Part shown: in pieces, positions 13,070 to 24,436 of the stretch | How the letters are laid out: every line of letters starts with the position of its first letter | How positions within the stretch are numbered: position 1 is the first letter of the stretch | NCBI GenBank assembly: GCA_007844125.1 | Contig: CM017556.1 | Span: forward strand, 82,249,382 to 82,313,381 | DNA from: Sinonovacula constricta | Lineage: Eukaryota > Mollusca > Bivalvia > Cardiida > Solecurtidae | Direction: 5' to 3' | Length of the DNA stretch: 64,000 nt | Made by a program: the position numbers and the translations under genes | Notes under the pieces: model-generated | Told to the model about the DNA's origin: nothing | Databases searched by the model: none | Seen by the model: only the letters and a program-made list of their open reading frames with translations

Positions 13070-14700
13070 TTTGAAATGCTATTCATGGAAATGTGAAGCT
13101 GTATTTAATTTTGACTGAACACATGCCATTCCATCACAGTATTGGTCTCATCATTCACATTCAGATTAACTACAAATTGCTAGATCCAGATAATTTCATA
13201 TTCATAAAAAATTTGGCAAAGAATTTTTTGTTTGTTTTTTTCTCTTCGAAACATAAAACCTATCCAACATGTTAATGGGTCGCATTTGTATTGTGTAGGA
13301 TTTAAGTATCATGTTTTTATTGTCATTTATTTGAAGACATAACTGCCAAGGACAGTAAAGGTATGCTTTAGCTATTGAAATGCACTTTTGAAAATAACAA
13401 TCAGTGAGTATCACTTTTAACAAGGTGGCAAATTATTTCATTCAGAATCGATTTTATAATACACGTGAATAATTAACAATATAAAACATTGAGAATCAAT
13501 CTATTAGCTGAAATGCTAAATCCTTTAAAATGACTCACACGTTTGCAAAGGTTTCTGGCACTTTCTCTGGTAAATGCAGTACGAACTAAACTTGTACTTG
13601 TTTTTGTGCCGGTCTAGAATTTTCCAGATGGTTGAAACATGAAATGTCTTTATAATTTTGTAATTTAATTTGAAAAGTTATTTTCTCATCTAATATATAA
13701 GTCCAGCAAACATACTTACGGTATTGTATATTACTTGGAAGAAAACCGATAAGCAGTTTCTCTAAAGGTGTATATTTGTGGAATCTTTTGTTGGTCATTA
13801 ATCCCCCGACGGAAGGTGCTAATATGCTCTCCACCAATTTCAAGAATGAAATTCAATATAAATTGTATCATTTAATACAAGCACACGTAGATTTACGACT
13901 TTTAATCTTAAAACTTAGCGGAAATATGTTGCATACGATTGTACGAAACAAAAACCTTCAGAAAAATTAAGTTTCCTAAGTCAAATATTCGTAGCTTCTT
14001 TGTTTAATGCCCTGCTTGAATTATATGAATTGAACTGATATAACGATTGGTGCGGTCTTATAAGCAGATTTATTAAAAAAACAGATTTACACCATCTTTT
14101 AATCTATGGCAAAGGACAAAAACATACAACCTAGATCTTCTTACCATCTGTGCTTTGTTATTGTTGGAAAATGCCTAGAATTTAATTACATAAACAAAGC
14201 CATGTGTATTCTTTTTGGCGATCGTGTCATATTTTTTCTGATATTGGTTAAAAAGATAAACTTTCTGCATTTCGTTATTATCCCATATAACTTTTGTAAC
14301 AGACCGTGTAAGAAATATTGCATACATTTATATAACTATAAACGCGCTTCTCTGTTCCAAAGTCAGCGTATAATGCATGAAACTTGCAAAAGAAGCACAA
14401 ACAAATCCATCTGCTGGGAACAAATTTGTACATTGTAAAACTCCCCTAAGGCATTCTACAGCCATCTATTTAAACATTTACCCGCTGCCAAATGTCATGT
14501 GGTTTTATTCGTCTGGATGTTTTCATACAGTCGTATTTCTTTATTAATTTAATATATACCAGCGGGTTTCATTAAGAACGAAAGGTATCATTAGTTAAAT
14601 GTCAGTAAATATTTTTCTAGTCCATGTCTCCGGTAAAAGGAAATTAAATCAGAACTAGAATAAATTTGTTCTTGTAGATGTGTTATGACATTTGTTAAAT
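13070..14700 (+). repeat. Segmental duplication, copy 1, middle part
   Basis: Related to about 53755-54640 of copy 3. The final part, about 14360-14650, also resembles 39290-39500 of copy 2. Anchors are GAACACATG-CCATTCCATCA (13109 against 53793) and CATTAGTTAAATGTCAG (14590 against 54531). Several internal indels are present. An open frame at 14106-14438 has no recognisable product and is not conserved in the other copies. Confidence 0.65.
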
Positions 14701-14929
14701 TGTAATTTATTTGCTTTTGCTTCTATCCCTAAAACCTACATATATCGATTAGCAGCGTCATTCTATAAGTTCTATAAGTTAATCAATTGAATGTCAACTC
14801 ATTAACATCGATAAATGAAATTAATATAATGTACAACTTTATACTTTTCTTGAAGCGTTTACAATTAACACCATTAAAGTTTGATCTCTGAAAGATTTTA
14901 GATTGTTATAAGACACACCGTCAGTGTAA

Positions 14930-15790
14930 GACTTCCTGGAAACCGGCTTAAGCACCCCAGTCGGTCCATATTGCCGACTGACCGTTCCAAGGCGGTAACT
15001 GTCGGGTTTGCTCTTATTGTTAAATGACTCGTCACAGATTTGTTCTCACTTTTACATTTGGCGTGCATGTGGATACCTTGGTCCTGTGTCTTTCAATTTT
15101 TGTATATGTTGCAATGTTTATAGGACTTTGTCTTATATATTCTTATTCATGATCACAACAATGTTACTTGTGCAGTGTGGCGGTCTTGAAAAAATCTCCC
15201 CGTGCATGTAATCTATGTTGTCATTCAATTCATCCTATAAGGATTGTTACGTGTATTTCCTTTGATGGACTTTGACATTAGGTTCCTTAATTCCATCTCC
15301 GCATGAACAGGATGCTACAACCATTTACTCTTCTCTGGTCATTTTTTTTCTTGATTTGAATAGATAATTTCATTTACTATTAACGTTTTCGGTAGGTTTT
15401 CTAAACGAAATAATACCTATCTCTCTTCTAAACACTATGTGGATATTATTTTTCAATGACGTCACTGCTTTCGTCATAACTTGTCAAACAAAACGTCAGC
15501 GCTTGTACACTCATTCAAATAGATCAGTTTTTTATCATTGCTTGCATTCGAGAAACCCATCAGGAAGTGCGAGGTTAGAGCTCTGTAAAACCCCAGTCAG
15601 TCCATATTGCCGACTGACCGTTCCAAGGCGGTAACTGTCGGGTTTGCTCTTATTGTTAAATGACTCGTCACAGATTTGTTCTCACTTTTACATTTGGCGT
15701 GCATGTGGATACCTTGGTCCTGTGTCTTTCCATTTTTTGTATATGTTGCAATGTTTATAGGACTTTGTGTTATAATTATATTCTTATTCC
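14930..15790 (+). repeat. Core-spacer-core dispersed repeat, copy II
   Basis: The first core (about 14930-15149) is truncated at its left end and the second (15513-15790) is complete. The two match almost base for base over more than 180 bases, for example CGGTAACTGTCGGGTTTGC and TGGATACCTTGGTCCTGTG in both. The shared point ACCCCAG lies at 14954 and 15590, a period of 636. The stem-loop CAGTCGG/CCGACTG lies at 14958-14980. The spacer of about 360 bases matches, inverted, the spacers of the copies at 3.5-4.4 kb and 21 kb. The high identity between the two cores compared with other copies suggests recent duplication or gene conversion within this element. Confidence 0.8.
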
Positions 15791-18479
15791 TGTAATCGGC
15801 AAAATGGCATTCAAGTAAAAATCAACGTTTTTACAAAAGAAGAAAGCAATAAACGTGTTCTTATTTTCTTCTTTTATTTATTGAATCCTGAATAAAATCA
15901 CGAATTGCATATTGAATTTAATGTCATAGGTTGTTCTTAGTAAGGACATATATTTTATAACATGTTTAGTTGCTTAATAAACTCTGTAACCATAAACTTA
16001 GATAAAATTGGTTTTAGGATTCCTATAGATATATCGCTACATTCTCGTAAAACATAAAAACTTATTTGCTTGTGATTTTATGAATATAAGACAGCAAAAT
16101 AATTCGATTCGTTGGTCCGGCATCAGTCTCTGTTCCAGAGCGATTATGCCTAACTATATCATGTTCTAAATCTAATAACTGGAAAGCCGAAAAACATTGG
16201 AAATAGCTTTTATTTTAAAATTCACATTAAATTACAATTACAATTTGTTACGGGTTTCAACCTAACCTTATCAGGGTTTTTTTAAGTCGTCCACGCGGAG
16301 GGACAAATTATACGTATTTAAACCACTTTTATATGTATTATACTTCTCGTTTAGAGCTGTTTAAATTGTTAAGCTGGTGTCAGTATGGCGGTCAATCGGC
16401 ATACTATTTTTGCACAATCATTTTTAGTATCGTAAGTGTTTGTGTTTTGCAAGAATAGTTTGTATTAACTTTTGCCAACTACCTTCTGCATGAGTACACT
16501 TGTCGTATATGTTGCTCTGTCTACTCTCAACAATTATTTCTGACTGAGTATTAGAAACTCATTAGAAACTGTGTTTGTATAATGAACATGCATTTGGCTT
16601 TTTTTGCATTTGTGCTGATACTCATTTATGATTACACAATTGCAGTTCAAGGGTTCTATGATTAACACGTGGAAGATATGCTCAATACATACTAAAACGG
16701 TGGGTTGATATCCGAGACAATGAATTAAATGTTTATGTCTGTCCATATTTTTGTATGTACTAATCTGAATTTCGTCTTGCACCTGACGCTCGCTGTAAAT
16801 AGATCAGAGAGCAATATTCGATGTTTAGTTTTAATTTAAAATTCATAAATTTTAATTTAACTTTTAATATGAAAGATGTTTTTGAAGAACCATTTATTCA
16901 AACACTCATTGCAAAAATGTATGTCCATATTGTCTCTAACTGAAAGCGAGTTGTTGTCACGTTCATTCTCTTTAAAGTAGGTAGCTTATTTTAAATATTT
17001 TGCAAAATGTATAGTTCAACCGAAAGACGAATATAATTGTACACAAGCACAGATAAACATACATTAGGATATTGGACATTGTCGATTTAACCATGACACA
17101 TTAATCAGAATATTCCAGAACCACCATAGCTCGCACGTTGCATGCCATAACGACAATTTGAATGATAGCTTCTCAATGGGCATTTATTTAAAGTACACAC
17201 AAAATGGCAAAACTAATATCGCATTGTAATTAACTTCGTAAATCAGAACGTACATAATAGTGGCTTGAAAGGCACACAGAGAGTTCTGACATCGAAAATA
17301 ATATTTCAATATTGCGATGTAGGAATGAAAAGAACCGTAAGGTGTTAATATTTTCTCTCCATATTTCATCCTGCAACAAGGTAACATATTTCTATATTTT
17401 GCCATATAGTAAGTTGTATGTGTTCTTTGTTGCTGTTGTTGTTTGTTTGTATTATTAGGAGTTGTGTTGTTGTTGTTGCTGCTGCTGCTTTTCTTGTTGT
17501 TTTCGGTTGTTGTTTTTGTAATGAGGGATAATACTTGTAGAAACGTGACTCCGGAATAGAACTGACCCTCATCTTATATAGAGTTAGTAGGAATGCAACG
17601 TTGTCAACTGGAAATGTTTTCAATAATGCGGTGCTTAAGATCACACAAATAGTTCCTCAACAAAATATATACATGTCGATGAATAATTTGCAGCCAGTAC
17701 TTTACGACTAAATAGGTTCGTTTGTATTGATTTAGTTAAGTTCTAGATATGTTAACTTGAAAATCGACAAAGGATCCCAGAATGTTAAAAATCAGGCTGC
17801 ATTCACGATGATACATGGGTAGCAACTGCTTTAATGAAGGTACTAAAAATAAAGAATAAAATAATCTCCTGTTGATATAGGATACACAAAGGAAACAGTG
17901 TTTCGGAAAACAAATGATAGAGACATTTAGAAGACACTATAAAAGGTCGATATACAAAACAAGATCAACATTAACAGCTACATGTACAACATACACTGCT
18001 TATAGAAATATTTAAGGATCATTTACTGTTGGAGTTTTATTGCATATATAGCAAACGAAGCGAACTTAAAATCAAATAAACATAGATAAGATGACAAGGG
18101 ATGTTTATCTGATATCAACACACACAAAATATAAGGAATCATATAGCTGTTTCTCATTTCTTATTCAGAAACACAGTCATTGTTCCTACCAGAATTCCAG
18201 TGAAGGGCAAACGTTGTTAAAACAGCATGTCACATTTCAATATTGATTATTGAGGCGTTGACATTTGCATGTCGATTGGTGTATATTAAATATATATATA
18301 TATATATTATCTTGTGCAGTAGTATCACAATTTCGAATCTGATTTATTTATTGTTATCAATTTGGAATTTCTGATACAAAGCGATTTTAAAGTTTACATA
18401 TTGTCGTTTTGTTAATGGGTTTTCCTATTAACATTATATTGACAGTGTGTTGGGTTTTCTTTCTTTTTATTCTGTATAC
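15791..18479. other. Non-coding stretch with simple-sequence patches
   Basis: No gene was supported. A GTT-rich patch lies at about 17420-17515 and a short perfect (TA)n run at 18290-18308. This interval has no clear counterpart in copies 2 or 3 and may be inserted material between the two parts of copy 1. Confidence 0.55.
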
Positions 18480-20690
18480 ATTTATTAGTATAATATCGTA
18501 TTTATTTCTTGCAGACTGTGTTATTTAAGCAAGACAATTGCATTTCTATGTTCCTACTGTGTAACTTTACTAAGGTGATGCTATTTATTAGTTGTTATGC
18601 AGTCAGGAAAGCTAAAATTCGGTCTCAATTGTTTGTGGTAAAGTGATCAATTCCTTTATAATAAGATGCATTATTATCAGATGAAACCAAATCTAATTAT
18701 TTTGTGACTGTTATATTTCTAATATGCTCAGCATGTCTGACAGTAATTGGACACTGGCGCCTGTTTCTACCAAATTAATTACACGACAGAATAAATTTAA
18801 ACGTGGCACGGTAGCAGTTTTATTTGACGAAACATTGCATTGCTGTTCTCCCAAATTATTATTATTGTGTCGTAGTGAAACATACCATGTGTCTTTTACT
18901 CATTATATCATATTTAGTGTCAATTAAATAGAAATCGGAACTTTATATTTCTTTGATTATTAACATCGAATTCAGAAATTATATATTTAATAATAAGGAT
19001 CAAGGCGAGTGAGCACATTAAATATAAACAGCCATCGGTTAAGGCAATATTATTGAAAAAGATAGGGAAACACTATACTTTTTAATTATTCAATAAAATT
19101 ATAATACATGTGTCAAACCTGTTTGTTTATAGATAATTAGGGAATTAATTTGACCTCATTTCTTGGTCCAATTGGTAAGATTTGGTTTCGAAACCGGTGT
19201 CCTCTTATTTAGAATTCAACGCTTATCCTTGAGACCGATAGGTATAATAGTTTATATAAGTACTACTTTTATATTAGTAAGGCGAAAATATTATACAACT
19301 ATGGACATATTAGCTTGTAAACATGTGACACTCATCAAAATAATCATTTAATTATGACATTTGAGTGACTATCAGTATCATTTATACCAGCTGAACAATC
19401 CATCTATGTTATGGTGGAGTGGTGCTGGAGACATATGTTTGACAAGTGAACTTTTCGTGACGCATTTTGCTGAAGGCATATCATTTTTATCATTATACAT
19501 AAAACAATGGAATGAAAAGATATTTAAATTATTAGTGAACGGTTTAAGGCCAATGTATTGCTTAGCAAGTTATTATTTTATCAATTTATTACTTTTGTTT
19601 AAGAAGGTGCTGCTGAGTTGATCTGTACAGTGTGTTGTTGATATTTTACAGCCTTTATTTGTCTTATTATCTTCAATAATCCTACGACGTGATATGTTTA
19701 CCCAAATCTGTTCTGTCGACTTTAAAGCAATTATTACAAGGCTGCACGGCATGGTTCTTGAATTTGCTCCAAGTAACTATTCGAATTCAGGGCCAGTCCG
19801 GAAATGATAAGGGACACTTAGAAGACTTATTAAGTTAAATACTCCATCCATTCAGGCAAGATAATCCAACAAGGCGCCACTTGGGAGGGAGATGTATTTG
19901 AAAAATCCATTACTAACCTAAGGAAGCAATGCTTTCTGAATTCCATAAAGATCACAGTTATAAGAATATAAACTGATGTCGATATATGTTAGTCAAAAGA
20001 TTAACCACTTAGCTTATGTTAAGAATGTCTCGCTCCTATTTCAAGCGTAATTACAGTGCATCGCTTCTATAAAAAATTTCTCATTAAAATTGTTACGTTA
20101 CAAATATGGTTCCATAGATTTGGTTTCGGTCTCGCCATACCTCTATGTTTTAGTTTTTTTAGCTTTGAAGAATTTCCGAAGAGCCTTTCATGGGGTTATT
20201 TTTTAAGAATTCCCTTCTTATTTTATTTAAATGGAAAAGTGACATAAATCTACTTTGTCCACGTATTGCGTTCACGTCAGCACACCCAATTTGCGCTAAG
20301 CAATAAACGCAACAACATTCCTGTACGGAAATGAAATGTGACAATAAGAAGACTGGTAACGTCAAATGTCTCTCAGAATTGGTAATGATGCATGGCGCCG
20401 TTAGGGAAGGACATGTCTTTATAATGTGTATAATTAACTTGCGAAAACAAACGTACTCATTTGATTTTTAAAGAAAAGAAACATGAATTATGGCTTTGAC
20501 TTTGTTCGTACTAACATCGAATCCCTGAATGCCTCCTATTACGTGTTTGATCAACAACAGAAATGTAATGGGGAAACAAGTTTGATAGATTTACCCGTAT
20601 CTTATGGCAGTTTAGTGTTTTATTCACAATTTATTCTCGAACATCGAGAAGTCTGTTATGTCCTATGTAAAGAACATAAAAATACGGGCA
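18480..20690 (+). repeat. Segmental duplication, copy 1, right part
   Basis: Colinear with about 39960-42120 (copy 2) and 55130-57560 (copy 3). Anchors are TTTAAGCAAGA (18526, 39990, 55157), the GGACACTGGCGCCTGTTT region at 18748, GGAGTGGTGCTGG (19414), CCAACAAGGCGCCA (19867, 41350, 56490) and GCATGGCGCCGTTA (20391, 41809, 57242). Copy 1 is clearly the most diverged of the three. No product is recognised in any frame. Confidence 0.8.
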
Positions 20691-20979
20691 ACGATTAAAA
20701 ACTTGAAAGTATGTGATATGTGATTTATTACATTAAGTAATATTTCTACTTGAGAATGCAATGTATTCTGCCCTAATCATTTTCTGACTTGCGTAGACTT
20801 CTAAACATTTAAAAAATACATGTGTATTTGGTCTTGACACACACAAATTATTTTAACTTCTGTTGCTACCACAGTTTAGGGATGAACACAGTCTTCAACA
20901 CATCGCTATCATCAAATAAATGCTTATCATAACACGTACATTATAAAGTCCATAAGATCATACGAGATAACAAGAAGAA

Positions 20980-21725
20980 AATATGACAATGTCGCATGAA
21001 TACCTTATCTTTTATTTAAATTTAAAAAAGGTACAGGGAAAAGGACACGTCAGTCAATTGTAAAAGTTACAGGAAATTGTACCGAGACATAATACAAAAT
21101 AGAGAAAAAACAACATTTACAACCTTGGAACTGTCAGTCGGCAAAGGATCCGATTTTACAAACCGGTTTAACAAAGATTTAACCTATCATATCCGGGGGT
21201 GTTTCTCAGATACAAGCAGTGACAATAAAACAGATCATTTGTCAGCAAAACCTTCCAGGTGATGATGTATTCTTAGAACTAAGTTATGACTTCATTTAAA
21301 AGACAATTGTAGCGTACACAAAAATGTCCACGTTGTATTTGGGTGTGGTGATGAGCACTATTTTAAACAGAAAAAACAAAAGATTATTGATCGTTATGAA
21401 CGAATATTTGAATGAAAGACAAGATAACCGGAGAAGAAGTGTAGTTGGTTTTGGCGTTCTGTTCGTGTCTAGATAGAAAATTAAAGGACCAATGTCCAAG
21501 TAATGTCAAAGGAAAAAAATACATGTAACAATCATGAAATGATTAATCAAATTGAAAGATAGAATGTATACGCGGATGATTTTTACGACAGCCTCACTGC
21601 ACAAGTAACATTGTTGTGATCATCCATGAGAAAATATGACGGAGTCCTATGTGTACTGCAACGTTTCTTAAAATATTAAAAGGCACAAGGCAAACGTCTA
21701 AGCCAAATATGTATTGCTCCATGTG
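20980..21725 (-). repeat. Core-spacer-core repeat, copy III, partial
   Basis: One core (about 20980-21241) is followed by the family spacer and then the first 90 or so bases of a second core starting near 21634 (AATATGACGGAGTCCTATG). The two core starts are about 654 bases apart, the same period as in the other copies. The core retains CAGTCGG, CAAACCGGTTTAAC and the GTGACAATAAAACAGATCA end. It is more diverged than the 15-kb copy. The second core looks truncated. An open frame across the first core is incidental. Confidence 0.65.
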
Positions 21726-23347
21726 GGTTTTAATTTTTTTTATAATTTTTTGAGTAAGAAACTATGGTTTGCTGTTTGCAAATTCTTTTTATCATGACAC
21801 CATCGGCTTTTTGTTTAGAGCTGAATTTAACCTTTCAAGTGTTTATCATGCTTCTTCGCTCATCTGTTTGTTTTATAATTACAAAAATTGAGTTAGACAC
21901 ATTCGAAATTAACGTAACTGGGCATAATTTTGCATGTTACCAATAATAAACATGTATAATAAAAAGAGATCAGGGCAACCCAATTAAGCTGAGAAATACC
22001 AGCAGCAAATGTAAATATATGCTTTGATTCCCTAGCTGCATTTAAAGTGCCTGGGATTTACCGAAAGTATGTTCAAAAGCAAAGCAGTCGTGTCTGATAA
22101 GATAAATAAACGTCATTCTAATAAACGTGGTTGTGTTTAGAAATAATACGACCTAGTTCATGGTTATCGAATGAACTGAAATAGGGAAAAAACTTAATTT
22201 GACATGCTCGTTCTATTCAATGGCACGATATATATTCATTAATAGCTAAATGTTTCTATAGCTTTCGATTCCCGTGATATGGATACCGTCAAATAGATAG
22301 GATTTATTAAATTGTCATAATTGTCATAATAAAATTGTCAAATTTAATTTCACGTTTTCCTATTAAAAAGAAAAGCTATGGAAACCCTCCCCGAAGTATG
22401 ATACAGTTTATCAATGAAAGTAAAATAGCCAAAATATTGAGAGAGAAAACTTCGTCGGCGCTATATCATGTATAATTTGTTATATTATTTAATAACCTTT
22501 CAAGATAGTTTTTCATTTGATTGATATTACCATTATTATTGACTTCCTATATCAGCAAAACAAGGAAAATAACATTAAATCTTAATTTAGAATTTAGCAC
22601 GCAATAATCCACAATTTTAGGACTTTAAAGACTGTCGCAAAGCTAGGTTATATTAAAAGAATGTTAACATTGTACAAACAATTTTAAAAGAGTTTGTGGT
22701 AACTGTTCCTTTTGCCGTAATTTAGACTAGTAGGTAGTTTTCTTAACAAGTAATTGTAAGTTACTTTGTGTAAACAAGACATAGATTCATTAACATGCAT
22801 GGTGTCATTACCACTTTTACTCTTCTAATGGGTTTGCCCACAAAAACTCATGTTTTGTTAATACGGAACAGACAGTAATTATGCATTAGCAGAAATTTAA
22901 TTGGATTAGTAGTTGTCTGGTCTGGTTTTATCTGAATTTCCGAGAGAGATGAACAGCGTTACTGGTGATCTAACATTTAACTAATGAGGCTGATGCGCCT
23001 AATAAAATGCTCTTGGGTATGTCAAATTAATTTAGACATATGTCTAAATAATGACATCTTGTTGATTCAGTGACCATATGAACATGGTAATTATAATATA
23101 CGATAATTAATACCAAGATGGTGTGTGTGTTAGGTACGAGAATTGGAAGTTGTTGTTTTTTTGTTGTTGTTTTTTCTTTTTTGTCAGATGTTACTTTTGT
23201 TGTATCTTGTGCATTTGTTAAGTTAAAATGACGAGTAATGATGCATAGCAAATTTATTATTTGGATATACATTGACCATTAATCAAATTATTGCTAAGCA
23301 ATGTTTGAAGAATAATGAAACATTTCAATTTTATTTCGATGCTAAAT
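21726..23347. other. AT-rich non-coding stretch
   Basis: Nothing supported beyond a T-rich/GTT-rich patch at about 23150-23185. Confidence 0.55.
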
Positions 23348-23404
<57 letters not shown>

Positions 23405-23419
23405 AAGTAGTAGTAGTAA

Positions 23420-23466
<47 letters not shown>
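23348..23466. repeat. (TAG)n microsatellite at a LINE 3' end
   Basis: About 39 trinucleotide units with two interruptions (GAA at about 23403 and AAT at about 23418). Read on the minus strand it is (TAC)n and follows directly after the 3' end of the LINE fragment. It is therefore best explained as that element's expanded terminal repeat. Confidence 0.95.
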
Positions 23467-24436
23467 TCATATATTAAGGTGCCTTTATTACAAGAGTGCT
23501 CAAAGGCACCTAACAAAATATAAGAATGTAAATAAAACAGTGACAAGAAATAAAACATGTGTACCAATTGGCAATGATAAAAGATTTAGAATATAAAAGA
23601 AATTAGTGCAAATGAGCATTAATAAAAAGGTGTGTTTTCAGAGCCCTCTTAAAGCTTGTCAGTGTTGAATGGATCCTGAGGTTAACAGGAAGGCTGTTCC
23701 ACAGCCTCGAGGCATCAGAATAAGAGGATCGTTCCCCTAGACGTGACTTGGTCCTAGGTGTGACCAGGAGTCGTTGATCACCGGGGCGAAGAGGTCTGCT
23801 TGGTTGATAGATATTGATGGTATCTATTATGCGGGCTGGTGCAGTGCCATGTATCGCTGTCAGCTAACTAAAGTCAGGTAACTAGTGTTAATCCACAAGA
23901 ATTGGAGAAATGTGGTTAGACCGCTTTGCGCCGATCATAAGACGATCTGCTGAATTTGGAACTATTTGTAAACGGTGGATGAAGTTAATTGGAAGGCCAG
24001 GTAACATTGCATTACAATAATCTATGCGTGTAAGTAACGAGTCCATAAACAAGTGATTTTAGTGCGCTTTCAGACAAGCAGCGTCTAAGACGACCTATTT
24101 TTCTTAAATGCATGAAGCAGGGCCGTGCAAACTTGGCGATTTTCCATGGACATTGTGCAGTCAAACACAACACCAAGATTTCTTACAGATTAACTGGATT
24201 TGACAGAAATGCCATTGACGGTGATAGAAATATGAAATATGTCCGGTGATGACCTCTAGGACGCAAAAAGCAACGCTTCGTTTTTATTGCTATTGAGCTT
24301 AAGAAATTTGGTATCCATCCATATGCCAATGTCCTCCAGACAGGCTTCTAAACGCTGGATAGCTTGTTCGCGATTCGCTAAAAGAAGACGTAAAATTGTG
24401 TATCGTCAGCATACATGTGGTAGTCCAGGCCATGTT
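23467..24436 (-). pseudogene. 5'-truncated CR1/L2-like LINE, reverse transcriptase 3' part
   Basis: Read leftward from about 24436, the minus strand encodes the end of a LINE ORF2. HMYADDTQFYV contains the catalytic YADD box (its codons lie at 24402-24413) and is soon followed by a stop. After that come LRKIGRLRRCLSESALKSLV and, across frameshifts, recognisable C-terminal blocks: a DTWHCTSP-type segment and LEAVEQPSC before the end. Multiple stops and frameshifts show the copy is dead. Everything upstream of the palm domain is missing, which is typical 5' truncation. The last bases before the microsatellite form a perfect 9-bp inverted repeat, as in LINEs whose reverse transcriptase recognises a 3' stem-loop. 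The clade (L2, Daphne or Crack type) is an inference from the C-terminal order and tail. Confidence 0.85.
23478..23510 (-). other. 3'-terminal stem-loop of the LINE
   Basis: GGTGCCTTT at 23478-23486 pairs perfectly with AAAGGCACC at 23502-23510 across a 15-base loop. It lies about a dozen bases from the trinucleotide tract. A stem-loop followed by short tandem repeats is the known 3' recognition arrangement for CR1/L2-type LINEs. Confidence 0.8.

Noticed and set aside
14106..14438. 110-codon plus-strand frame
   Set aside because: Not conserved in the paralogous copy 3, no motifs, and an ordinary chance length for AT-rich sequence with few stops in one frame.
14930..15150. tRNA-derived SINE head in the dispersed core
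   Set aside because: GAGGTTAGAGC recalls an A box, but no B box at suitable spacing is visible, so a Pol III origin is not claimed.
3488..21725. CRISPR-like or phage-like direct repeats
   Set aside because: The repeats are hundreds of bases long with homologous spacers in an AT-rich eukaryotic context, so they are dispersed elements.
23272..23567. Poly-valine and poly-threonine open frames
   Set aside because: They are produced by the TAG/TAC trinucleotide tract at the LINE 3' end.
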